From: Alphaproteobacteria bacterium
Lineage (GTDB): Bacteria; Pseudomonadota; Alphaproteobacteria; SMXP01
DNA length: 5,823 bases
Assembly: GCA_021774995.1 (NCBI GenBank)
Contig: JAJFIM010000322.1
Coordinates: forward strand, 1-5,823
Direction: 5' to 3'
Positions 1 through 5,012 of the stretch are shown here, piece by piece. How positions within the stretch are numbered: position 1 is the first letter of the stretch; the number at the start of each line of letters is the position of its first letter. A program made the position numbers and the translations under genes. The notes under the pieces were generated by a model that had not been told where the DNA came from, made no database searches, and was given only the letters and a program-made list of their open reading frames with translations.

Positions 1-2
1 TA

Positions 3-902
3 TTACGGTATTTGGGAACGTGCGATGGCAATATGGAACAAGGGTCTATGCGCGCGGACGTTAATGTGTCGGTGCGCCGACCAGGAGAGCCGCTGGGCAC
101 GCGGTGCGAAATCAAGAACGTCAATTCAATCAGATTTATCAGTCAGTCTATAGAGTATGAAGCACGCCGTCAGATCGATATCATCGAAGAAGGCGGGGTG
201 ATTGCACAGCAAACGCGCCAATTCGATTCTAAAACCGGCGCGACGAACTCAATGCGCTCAAAAGAAGAAGCGCATGACTACCGATACTTTCCCGATCCCG
301 ATTTGCTCCCCTTAGAGCTCGATCAAGAATGGATTGAGAAGATCAATAGCATCTTACCGGAACTGCCTGATGAAAAAAAATCCCGTTTCATGTCTGATTA
401 CGGGCTCTCAGCCTATGATGCGGGCGTTTTGGTCGCTGAAAAGGAACGCGCCGCTTTTTTTGAGGAAGTTGCCGATGGCCGCGATTCAAAATTAGCGTCA
501 AATTGGGTTACGGGAGAATTTTTCGGCGCTCTCAATAAGGCCGGTTTGACGATTGAAAACGCACCCATCAGTGCAAATCAACTTGGAAAATTGATTGATT
601 TGATCGTCGACAAAACAGTGTCCGGGCGAATCGCTAAACAGGTTTTTGAGATAATGTTCGAATCTGGGGGCGATCCGGAACAAATAATTGAAAAAAAAGG
701 ACTCAAACAAGTCACTGATTTAACGGCTATTGAATCGGTAATTGATGAGGTGATTGCGGCGCATCCGGGTAAGGTTGCCCAAGTGCAGGACAAACCCAAA
801 ATGATGGGGTGGTTTGTTGGTCAAGTGATGCAGTCAACCGGCGGGAAAGCAAACCCCCAGGCGGTAAATCAAATTTTGAAGAAAAAACTCGGACTAGATT
901 AG
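3..902 (+). CDS. gatB: Asp-tRNA(Asn)/Glu-tRNA(Gln) amidotransferase subunit B, C-terminal part (5' end outside window)
   Basis: GatB works in the cytoplasm with GatA and GatC to amidate Glu-tRNA(Gln) and/or Asp-tRNA(Asn), the indirect route to Gln-tRNA and Asn-tRNA. The open frame enters from the left edge (L-R-Y-L-G-T-C) and about 299 residues are visible of a family length near 480. The visible part starts in the cradle domain (GNMEQGSMRADVNVSVRR, then EIKNVNS) and includes the family signature HDYRYFPDPDLLP at about visible residues 90-105. The C-terminal half is the helical and YqeY-like tail that contacts tRNA (SNWVTGEFF, then GWFVGQVMQSTGGKANPQAV near the end). It stops at TAG 900-902. 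The first in-frame TTG at 12 is not a real start, because conserved GatB sequence lies on both sides of it. The reading frame is intact throughout. The tail wording is the main hint of an alphaproteobacterial host. Confidence 0.97.
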   Translation, partial: LRYLGTCDGNMEQGSMRADVNVSVRRPGEPLGTRCEIKNVNSIRFISQSIEYEARRQIDIIEEGGVIAQQTRQFDSKTGATNSMRSKEEAHDYRYFPDPDLLPLELDQEWIEKINSILPELPDEKKSRFMSDYGLSAYDAGVLVAEKERAAFFEEVADGRDSKLASNWVTGEFFGALNKAGLTIENAPISANQLGKLIDLIVDKTVSGRIAKQVFEIMFESGGDPEQIIEKKGLKQVTDLTAIESVIDEVIAAHPGKVAQVQDKPKMMGWFVGQVMQSTGGKANPQAVNQILKKKLGLD

Positions 903-1060
903 CGCACTTTTTTTTAGCAAAATTATTTTATCATTGAGCCTCATATTTATGCGGCGTGTCCTGAAAATCAGTCTCCACTCATATTGAAAGTAAGAGACTT
1001 TACGCGCTGCTTGATGTGCTTCGTTAATATATTGTGAACTATTTTGTTGCCGTAATCAGT

Positions 1061-1089
1061 TTGTCGCAGCATACTGCGTCACCTTTTAT
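1061..1089 (+). promoter_or_regulatory. Possible sigma-70-type promoter of the histone-like gene
   Basis: TTGTCG at 1061-1066 and TTTTAT at 1084-1089 are separated by 17 bp, about 50 bp before the ATG at 1140. The -10 match is modest. The 237-bp gap after gatB, a dedicated strong terminator after the gene, and the lack of any gene between support independent transcription, but this exact site is only a candidate. Confidence 0.25.
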
Positions 1090-1139
1090 CGTGCGTAAAA
1101 TTAGTTGAACATCGTATCCACCATTTGGGGAGCATTGAT

Positions 1140-1457
1140 ATGGCTAGAAAGCCTGCAGCAAAAAAGAAGACGGCCAAACGTAAAACGGCCAAGAGAAAAG
1201 TTGCTAAGCGCAAAACAACTGCTAAGCGCAAAGTGACGAGAAAAACAGCCAAGCGTAAAACGGCTAAGAAAAAAGTAGCCAAGCGTAAAACGGCTAAGAA
1301 AAAAGTAGCCAAGCGCAAAACGGCTAAGAAAAAGACAGCCAAGCGCAAAACGGCTAAGAAAAAGACAGCCAAGCGTAAAACGGCTAAGAAAAAGACAGCC
1401 AAGCGTAAAACGGCTAAGAAAAAGACAGCCAAGCGCAAGACCGCTAGACGCAAATAG
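1140..1457 (+). CDS. Histone H1-like Lys/Ala-rich basic protein
   Basis: This encodes a 105-residue protein made almost entirely of Lys, Ala, Arg and Thr, with a few Val. After MARKPAAKKK it consists of pentapeptides of the AKRKT and AKKKT/V type to the C-terminus (KTARRK). Such proteins resemble the C-terminal tail of eukaryotic histone H1 and bacterial AlgP- or Hc-like tails, which bind DNA or other polyanions without a folded domain. A nucleoid-associated role is the family expectation and is not shown here. There are no acidic or aromatic residues, no membrane segment and no signal peptide. The ATG at 1140 is chosen because GGGGAG (1127-1132) lies 7 bp upstream; an in-frame TTG at 1125 would overlap this ribosome-binding site. 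The gene stands alone between gatB and a strong terminator. Most of its length is a 30-bp DNA tandem repeat, so its size may vary between strains. Confidence 0.85.
   Translation: MARKPAAKKKTAKRKTAKRKVAKRKTTAKRKVTRKTAKRKTAKKKVAKRKTAKKKVAKRKTAKKKTAKRKTAKKKTAKRKTAKKKTAKRKTAKKKTAKRKTARRK
1248..1457 (+). repeat. 30-bp tandem repeat array inside the histone-like gene
   Basis: Six full 30-bp units start at 1248, 1278, 1308, 1338, 1368 and 1398, with a diverged partial unit from 1428. Each encodes A-K-R-K-T-A-K-K-K followed by V or T. Units 1 and 2 are identical (CGT arginine codon, GTA at the end), units 3 and 4 are identical (CGC, ACA) and units 5 and 6 are identical (CGT, ACA). The pattern is therefore AABBCC. 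The region before 1248 shows the same pentapeptide rhythm in a more diverged form, as if older. Confidence 0.9.
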
Positions 1458-1475
1458 TCTTTGGTTTAAGCTTGG

Positions 1476-1497
1476 CGTCACATATTTTTGTGTGACG
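1476..1497 (+). terminator. Short hairpin after the histone-like gene
   Basis: CGTCACA (1476-1482) pairs with TGTGACG (1491-1497) over 7 bp with an 8-nt loop. It has no T-tract of its own and lies just before the stronger terminator, so it may protect the mRNA 3' end or assist termination. Confidence 0.4.
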
Positions 1498-1503
1498 GAC
1501 ATC

Positions 1504-1542
1504 AAAACCTCCAACCGATATACCTCGGTTGGAGGTTTTTTT
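1504..1542 (+). terminator. Strong intrinsic terminator
   Basis: AAAACCTCCAACCGA (1504-1518) pairs perfectly with its complement at 1525-1539 around the 6-nt loop TATACC. The GC-rich core is followed by a T-run to 1542. It ends the transcript of the histone-like gene. The A-run on the left arm means it could also work for transcripts from the other strand. Confidence 0.9.
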
Positions 1543-1828
1543 ATTATTTGACGTGATCTAAAAAGAGCGCCGGTTTTTCCCCATATACGCCCGTGTTGCG
1601 TCCAGGGTTTTTGGACTATTTTGATGCGGGTCTTCAATTATTCCCTTTAAGTCCTTTTTATCATTAACGAATCCTGAACCTTTGATTAACCCAATCTTTA
1701 GTCTGACTCTGGGATGATCGTGGCTGAGTTAGCGCCTGCCTGCTCAATCATGAAGGCAAGGCGCGGTGTGAAAAATGGGGCGGCTTTTATTTAAAGAGCC
1801 GGCACGCGAAAAAGGGAAGTTGAAAGCC
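1543..1828 (+). other. Intergenic region before the Sel1-repeat gene; possible tandem CtrA-type sites
   Basis: No convincing gene lies here. TTAA-N7-TGAAC at 1664-1679 is one mismatch from the alphaproteobacterial CtrA consensus TTAA-N7-TTAAC, and a weaker TTAA-N7-TTTA lies at 1686-1700, 22 bp further on. The sites lie 130-165 bp before the preferred start at 1829, a plausible place for regulation. With AT-rich motifs this short, chance is a real alternative. An in-frame ATG at 1775 could extend the downstream protein by 18 residues. Confidence 0.25.
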
Positions 1829-2098
1829 ATGAGTTTTGAAGGGGTGCAGGCAGCCGAGATACAGAGGCAAGCTGAAGTCGAGAAGACGGGCGATGCGCTT
1901 TATAATCTTGGTCTGTTATATTCGACGGGCCAGGGCGTTGAGCTGAATTATGTGCAAGCACATAAGTGGTTTAATCTGGCGGCGATGCAGGGCAATGATG
2001 CGGCGCGTGAATGGCGCAAGGAATTGTCCAAGGAAATGAGCACAGATGAAGTTGCTGCAGCGCAGCGCGAAGCAAGAGAATGGCTTTCATCACATTAG
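1829..2098 (+). CDS. Small Sel1-repeat (SLR/TPR-like) protein
   Basis: This encodes an 89-residue protein with one clear Sel1-like repeat at about residues 21-57: DALYNLGLLYSTGQGV followed by AHKWFNLAAMQGN. It has the usual pattern of an LG..Y..G.GV first helix and turn, then an A..W...AA..G second helix. Sel1 repeats form helical hairpins that bind partner proteins. Single-repeat cytosolic forms like this occur in alphaproteobacteria, but no specific function is assigned. The C-terminus (STDEVAAAQREAREWL) looks like a further amphipathic helix. The ATG at 1829 is preferred because GGGAAG (1814-1819) lies 9 bp before it. The in-frame ATG at 1775 has only AAGG 13 bp away and would give 107 residues. 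There is no signal peptide. The gene is monocistronic as far as can be seen, with a hairpin at its stop codon. Confidence 0.82.
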   Translation: MSFEGVQAAEIQRQAEVEKTGDALYNLGLLYSTGQGVELNYVQAHKWFNLAAMQGNDAAREWRKELSKEMSTDEVAAAQREAREWLSSH

Positions 2099-2118
2099 TG
2101 CGCCAGCCTCGCGCACTA
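2096..2118 (+). terminator. Hairpin overlapping the Sel1-gene stop codon
   Basis: TAGTGCGC (2096-2103, starting at the stop codon) pairs with GCGCACTA (2111-2118) over 8 bp with a 7-nt loop. No clean T-run follows, only mixed T-rich sequence from about 2130, so it is a weak terminator candidate. Confidence 0.4.
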
Positions 2119-2236
2119 GGGTTAGCGCTTTGTTTCCTTTCGAGCGCCCCCCTTGCATAGGCGCTCTTTGAGTTGTTCCACGTTCGTTCTGGTTGTTTGA
2201 CGCCTCAGCGGTGAGTCAGGCATTCTCACAAATTCC

Positions 2237-2265
2237 TTGAAATCTGAGGTTCCCTGCGCCATACA
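2237..2265 (+). promoter_or_regulatory. Candidate promoter of the tRNA-Ser fragment
   Basis: TTGAAA (2237-2242) and CATACA (2260-2265) are 17 bp apart, and the tRNA 5' end at 2273 follows after 7 bp. This matches the short leaders typical of bacterial tRNA genes. The -10 element is a poor match to TATAAT, so the call rests mainly on spacing and position. Confidence 0.35.
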
Positions 2266-2272
2266 CGGTCCC

Positions 2273-2314
2273 GGAGAGGTGGCCGAGTGGCTGAAGGCGC
2301 TCCCCTGCTAAGGG
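2273..2314 (+). tRNA. Truncated tRNA-Ser(GCU): 5' half only
   Basis: The sequence reads as the 5' part of a serine tRNA. The acceptor strand GGAGAGG is at 2273-2279, the D-arm GCCGAGTGGCTGAAGGC at 2282-2298, the anticodon-stem strand CTCCC at 2300-2304, and the loop CTGCTAA at 2305-2311 has anticodon GCT at 2307-2309. GGG (2312-2314) starts the 3' side of the anticodon stem. The next base is C where A is needed to pair with T2301, and after that there is no long variable arm, no T-loop (TTCGA) and no CCTCTCC acceptor strand before the integrase stop at 2344. The gene as seen here cannot make a tRNA. It ends where a recombinase-bearing element begins, so it is read as a disrupted or displaced attachment-site remnant. 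Confidence 0.85.
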
Positions 2315-2320
2315 CGCTAG
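2300..2320. other. Probable attachment-site junction (attL/attR) of the integrated element
   Basis: Similarity to tRNA-Ser is lost between 2314 and about 2317, in the anticodon stem. The integrase gene ends only about 30 bp away and points at this site. Anticodon loops and stems are well-known crossover sites for tyrosine recombinases. The exact core cannot be defined without the other end of the element. The six bases GGCGCT occur on both sides of the anticodon arm (2296-2301 and 2313-2318) as a direct repeat, which may be chance. Confidence 0.65.
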
Positions 2321-2343
2321 AATATTTTGTAAGTCATTGAGCA

Positions 2344-3369
2344 TTATACGCTTTTCCTCTCTTCCAAATCTTGCTGCACGATTGATGCACAACAAAAATC
2401 CCATCCCGCTTTTGCCAGACGCTCATCCAGACGGGCAGGCGCCAGGTGGGTGTAAATCTCCACCATGTCGAACTTCGACCAGCCACCCAATTGCTTGAGC
2501 TTTAGAATGTCCCCGGTCTGCGCGTAGACCCATGTCGCCCAGGTGTGGCGCATGACGTGCGGGGTCACGCGATCCAGGCCGGCCAGTTCAGACGCGCGGT
2601 CGAACCCGGCCTTGAATTGCCCGCCGCCGTTTTTGCGGGTCACATACGGCTTGTTCTTGGGCGTCAGGAAAACAAACTCACCACGGGGCAGGGCAGACAG
2701 CGCCGCCACGACTCGGGGAATCAATTCAATGCGTCTGGGTTTTCCGGATTTTGTGTGCCAGAGCCATGCTTGCCCGCCTTCCAGATCAACGTCTTTCCAT
2801 TTGAGCGATGCGATCTCTCCCGCGCGCGCGCCCGTTCCGAATCCAAACGTCATGACCGGGCGGAGATGCTCCGGCGCGCAGCATATCAATTCATTGGCTT
2901 GCCTAGGCCAAAGCCAGCGCAAGCGCCCTGGCGAGTCCTTGGGGCGTCGTAAACGGATCGGACTGCACAGGCGTTGCCCGGCTCCAAAATTCAGCACAGC
3001 GCCTATAGGCGTGTACCATTGACGCCTGAGCGTGGACGGTGCGGCGGTGGGATATGCTTTGACTGCTAATTTATCCACCATCCTCTGGTCTACGTCCCTT
3101 AGACGCACGCCCTTGAAAAACGGCAATATCAATTTGACAAACCGTCGCTCTCCCCCGGCACGCATGTAACCAAGTGCAGATTCCGCGAAGGTCGCGACGG
3201 CTTCGTCCCCGAAGATTTCCCGCTGGTCGAGTTCCCGCTCCCACTTCGCCGCTTTTGCTTCGGCTGTGCGCCGGTCGCAAGTCCGAGCGCTTTTGAATAT
3301 ATCTCGTCCGCCGTGTCGCCCTCGAATGATGAGGTATTTGCGTCCGATATTCTTGACTTCGAGCGGCAT
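2344..3369 (-). CDS. int: Tyrosine recombinase / phage-type integrase
   Basis: This encodes a complete 341-residue integrase that should cut and rejoin attP and attB, the latter probably the adjacent tRNA-Ser gene. The N-terminal part (RKYLIIRGRHGGRDIFKS, residues 10-27) is typical of this phage integrase group and is followed by a SAM-like core-binding domain (about residues 55-130). The catalytic domain carries all expected residues: Arg182 in GTGARAGEIASL, Lys207 in HTKSGKPRRIEL, His271 and Arg274 in TPHVMRHTWATW, Trp297 in LGGWSK and the nucleophile Tyr306 in EIYTHL. The ATG at 3369 is chosen because GAGG lies 8 bp upstream; the same frame stays open to 3468, but the extra residues are unlike the family. 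It is the last gene of the minus-strand operon and ends about 30 bp from the tRNA. The upstream HTH frame overlaps its first 241 bp. It is more GC-rich than the genes further right. Confidence 0.95.
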   Translation of the reverse strand: MPLEVKNIGRKYLIIRGRHGGRDIFKSARTCDRRTAEAKAAKWERELDQREIFGDEAVATFAESALGYMRAGGERRFVKLILPFFKGVRLRDVDQRMVDKLAVKAYPTAAPSTLRRQWYTPIGAVLNFGAGQRLCSPIRLRRPKDSPGRLRWLWPRQANELICCAPEHLRPVMTFGFGTGARAGEIASLKWKDVDLEGGQAWLWHTKSGKPRRIELIPRVVAALSALPRGEFVFLTPKNKPYVTRKNGGGQFKAGFDRASELAGLDRVTPHVMRHTWATWVYAQTGDILKLKQLGGWSKFDMVEIYTHLAPARLDERLAKAGWDFCCASIVQQDLEERKSV

Positions 3370-3539
3370 TCTCTGAGCCTCACTAATATTTCCAGTTGGC
3401 GGGGGGTAAAGAGCATGGTCCGGCGGGGGCCTTGAGTAAAGGGCGCGCCCATATCCTTGACCCAGCACCGCAGAGTCCGGGGCTTCACGCCGAACGAGTG
3501 CGCAGCTTGTGCATCAGATATGAGACTCAGCTCAGCCAT
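3129..3539 (-). CDS. Small HTH protein, possible excisionase/regulator, with an out-of-frame tail over int
   Basis: The first 56 or so residues form a MerR/excisionase-like winged helix-turn-helix: LISDAQAAHSFGVKPRTLRC (residues 6-25), then WVKDMGAPF, a basic wing (GPRRTMLF) and TPRQLEILVRLRE. Small DNA-binding proteins of this size just before an integrase are often recombination directionality factors or regulators of excision; that role is an inference from family and position. The ATG at 3539 directly follows the TGA of the DUF5131 gene, with GAGGCGGG as ribosome-binding site inside the end of that gene. There is no stop near the integrase start (3369), so the frame continues for about 80 residues to 3129 over integrase coding sequence. 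That tail is Ser/Gly/Lys-rich and looks like an accidental reading of the wrong frame. A lost stop, a frameshift, or a translated but unneeded tail are all possible. Confidence 0.65.
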   Translation of the reverse strand: MAELSLISDAQAAHSFGVKPRTLRCWVKDMGAPFTQGPRRTMLFTPRQLEILVRLRECRSKSRISDANTSSFEGDTADEIYSKALGLATGAQPKQKRRSGSGNSTSGKSSGTKPSRPSRNLHLVTCVPGESDGLSN

Positions 3540-4616
3540 TCATCCCGCCTCTGGCATTTCGTTCCACTCCCGGCCATCGAGCAGGCGGCCAGCGTCTTTC
3601 TTGCCGCACCGATACATCACTTCGCTTGGTTGTTTTTGTTTATCGGCAAGGGGGCCATAACGGCCATCGATGCCGACGGCCGCACTTTGCCATCGCGGTT
3701 CGCCTAACCGCGGATCGTCATACTCCAGGTGATAAAGAGCATCGCCGGACGGGTCGATGTCGTCATCCCGGCCCCAATTTCCCCACTGCTTAAAGAAAAA
3801 CGGCACACCTGCCTCAACGCATTGGTCGCGCAATGAACGGGCCCAGCCAGGATGCATAGGCCGCGCGCCGGGGCCCGATTCTCCACCACAAATTACCCAA
3901 TCTAGTTTACCTGTTGCGTGCCTTTTCCCATAATCGTCTTCATACTCACCTTTGAGTGCATCTAGCCCGTTGGTGCCAGCCATTGCCAGCCAATGGAGGT
4001 TGATTTGCCCCAGCAAAGGCTCCGCGCTAACAAATCTCACGGCGGCTGGTGTCTCAAGCAGGTAGGGGATGCGCTCCTCGGCGCGGGCCTGGTCTTCCAC
4101 GCTCACCCCAAGCCAGACGTTGGGGAGGATCGTCAACATAGCACCCTCAATTCGATCCCACGTTTTAGGCTCTCTATCCGTCAAAAATGCCGCCTGACTT
4201 CCAACCTGTGCGGCCACGCCCGGTGCTGACAAATAACCCCGCATCCGCTCGGCGCGTTTAGTCAAAATCATAAACGTGTGCTGCGGGGCGAGCGCCATGA
4301 CGGCAAACACCCTGTCGATCCATTCATCGGGCACGGACTCGTGAAACAGATCGCCCATTGAGTTCACAAATATCCGGCGGGGCTTGCGCCAGTGCAACGG
4401 TTGGGTGAGCGTCTTCCCGATGAGCTTCACTTGCCCATTCCATACAGGCCCAGCCTTTGACTCATCCGTCAGGCCCTTATAGCGCCGGGTGTGTTTAAGC
4501 CGCGTGCCGGCCATGCGCTGGGCATAGCAATTTGTGCACCCAGCCGAGACCACTGAGCACCCGACAATCGGATTCCACGTGGCGTCTGTCCACTCTATTT
4601 TTGACGTTCCTGCCAT
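3540..4616 (-). CDS. DUF5131 / phage Gp37-Gp68 family protein with three-Cys motif
   Basis: This encodes a 358-residue protein that I recognise as the Gp37/Gp68 (DUF5131) family found in phages and prophages; its biochemical role is not established. The family hallmark is at the N-terminus: SKIEWTDATWNPIVGC, then C-x6-C-x2-C with Cys20, Cys27 and Cys30 followed by Tyr. It resembles a radical-SAM-like Fe-S cluster motif, but the spacing is not the classical CxxxCxxC, so radical SAM chemistry is only a suggestion. Further family blocks are FVNSMGDLFHESVPDEWI (83-100), FMILTKRAERM (115-125), NVWLGVSVE (166-174), FVSAEPLL (195-202) and WVICGGESGPGARPMHPGWA (240-259), then VPFFFKQWGNW. All are present and uninterrupted. 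The ATG at 4616 overlaps the stop of the 109-aa gene by one base (TGATG), so translation is probably coupled. A TTG three bases upstream is less likely. Its first 16 bases also occur at 4965-4980. Confidence 0.9.
   Translation of the reverse strand: MAGTSKIEWTDATWNPIVGCSVVSAGCTNCYAQRMAGTRLKHTRRYKGLTDESKAGPVWNGQVKLIGKTLTQPLHWRKPRRIFVNSMGDLFHESVPDEWIDRVFAVMALAPQHTFMILTKRAERMRGYLSAPGVAAQVGSQAAFLTDREPKTWDRIEGAMLTILPNVWLGVSVEDQARAEERIPYLLETPAAVRFVSAEPLLGQINLHWLAMAGTNGLDALKGEYEDDYGKRHATGKLDWVICGGESGPGARPMHPGWARSLRDQCVEAGVPFFFKQWGNWGRDDDIDPSGDALYHLEYDDPRLGEPRWQSAAVGIDGRYGPLADKQKQPSEVMYRCGKKDAGRLLDGREWNEMPEAG
4601..4616 (-). repeat. 16-bp direct repeat, copy 1: start of the DUF5131 gene
   Basis: On the minus strand this is ATGGCAGGAACGTCAA, the start codon and next four codons plus one base of the DUF5131 gene. 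An identical copy lies at 4965-4980, 364 bp away. Flanking bases do not match on either side. Confidence 0.9.
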
Positions 4617-4945
4617 CAAAACATGCCTTCTTCGTCTTCTTCTTCATGCCGCACTGACCGCCTCTCATCCGTGAGCTTTGGCATTTCGTATGGAGACACT
4701 GGCGCTGAGCCATATTGAGATGACATCTTCCGTCCTATGTCCTCGGAGACTGGTGAGATGCAGTAAATTGCGGACGGCGAATAAAACTGCGTCAGATCAT
4801 CGCCGTTTCCATTCGCACCAGGAACATCAACCCGGATGAATCCACGGCCTGCAATCTCTTGCTCACTCAGCCGCCCATAAATAACGCGGTGGCCAAGCAG
4901 TTCAAGCTTAGCCCAGCCTTCAAACTTTTCTTGTTCTTCACTCAT
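4616..4945 (-). CDS. 109-aa phage protein of unknown function with acidic C-terminus
   Basis: The protein begins MSEEQEKFEGWAKLELLGHR and continues with GRGFIRVDVPG (about residues 33-43) and FYSPSAIYCISPVSED (54-69). From memory, proteins with an FEGW...ELxGH start and an SAIY.I.PV block are common small prophage proteins with no assigned function, so I give none. The last residues are strongly acidic (EEEDEEGMF); at the DNA level this stretch is purine-rich (GAAGAAGG) and probably supplies the ribosome-binding site of the following DUF5131 gene, which starts in its stop codon. The ATG at 4945 is chosen because CAAGGAAA lies about 8 bp upstream. The frame is open to 5047, but the extra residues would overlap the upstream leader ORF in another frame and show no family resemblance. 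There are no membrane segments and only one Cys. The gene lies exactly between two copies of a 16-bp repeat, suggesting it was inserted. Confidence 0.82.
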   Translation of the reverse strand: MSEEQEKFEGWAKLELLGHRVIYGRLSEQEIAGRGFIRVDVPGANGNGDDLTQFYSPSAIYCISPVSEDIGRKMSSQYGSAPVSPYEMPKLTDERRSVRHEEEDEEGMF

Positions 4946-4980
4946 AAAATATTTCCTTGTTTGGTTGACGTTCCTGCCAT
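4942..4980 (-). CDS. 12-codon leader ORF MAGTSTKQGNIL, a duplicated DUF5131 start
   Basis: A short ORF starts at ATG 4980, preceded by GGAG (spacing 8), and ends with TGA 4944-4942, overlapping the ATG of the 109-aa gene (4945) as ATGA. Its first five codons are identical to those of the DUF5131 gene. It is most likely the remnant of the original DUF5131 start. It could still be translated and couple ribosomes to the 109-aa gene. A function for the peptide itself is not claimed. Confidence 0.45.
   Translation of the reverse strand: MAGTSTKQGNIL
4965..4980 (-). repeat. 16-bp direct repeat, copy 2: start of the leader ORF
   Basis: This is an exact copy of 4601-4616 (minus strand ATGGCAGGAACGTCAA). 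It is preceded by a good ribosome-binding site, which the copy at 4601-4616 lacks in this form. Confidence 0.9.
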
Positions 4981-4992
4981 TACTCAGTCTCC
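4980..4992 (-). repeat. 13-bp repeated ribosome-binding segment, copy 1
   Basis: The minus strand reads GGAGACTGAGTAA, with GGAG as Shine-Dalgarno and the final A being the first base of the ATG at 4980. The same 13 bases precede the 92-aa gene at 5811-5823, with one extra A before its ATG. Confidence 0.8.
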
Positions 4993-5012
4993 GGTGTTTG
5001 TAAGGGCGCACA

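Noticed and set aside
903..915. Terminator from the T-run after gatB
   Set aside because: The T-run is clear, but I find no stable stem directly before it, so I do not call a terminator.
1248..1457. CRISPR-like array
   Set aside because: The units are contiguous with no spacers, and they read as codons of one protein.
1079..1637. Two long minus-strand open frames with repeated Leu/Ala/Val/Phe patterns across the histone-like gene
   Set aside because: They are the complement of the 30-bp repeat read in other frames. The repetitive hydrophobic strings mirror the Lys/Ala codons, and the plus-strand gene has a good ribosome-binding site and terminator.
2273..2343. Group I intron in the tRNA anticodon arm
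   Set aside because: The sequence after the break is only about 30 bp before an integrase gene and no 3' tRNA half follows in the window, so an integration junction explains it better.
2543..3022. Plus-strand open frames across the integrase
   Set aside because: They are antisense shadows of a GC-rich integrase gene with all catalytic residues on the minus strand, and they show no domain resemblance.
3063..3069. Second copy of the tRNA anticodon-loop bases CTGCTAA as a possible attachment-site repeat
   Set aside because: The match is only 7 bp and lies inside the conserved integrase coding sequence, so chance is more likely.
3370..3468. N-terminal extension of the integrase to 3468
   Set aside because: The extra residues are Pro/Tyr-rich, overlap the HTH coding region in another frame and are unlike integrase N-termini. 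The ATG at 3369 has GAGG at a suitable distance.
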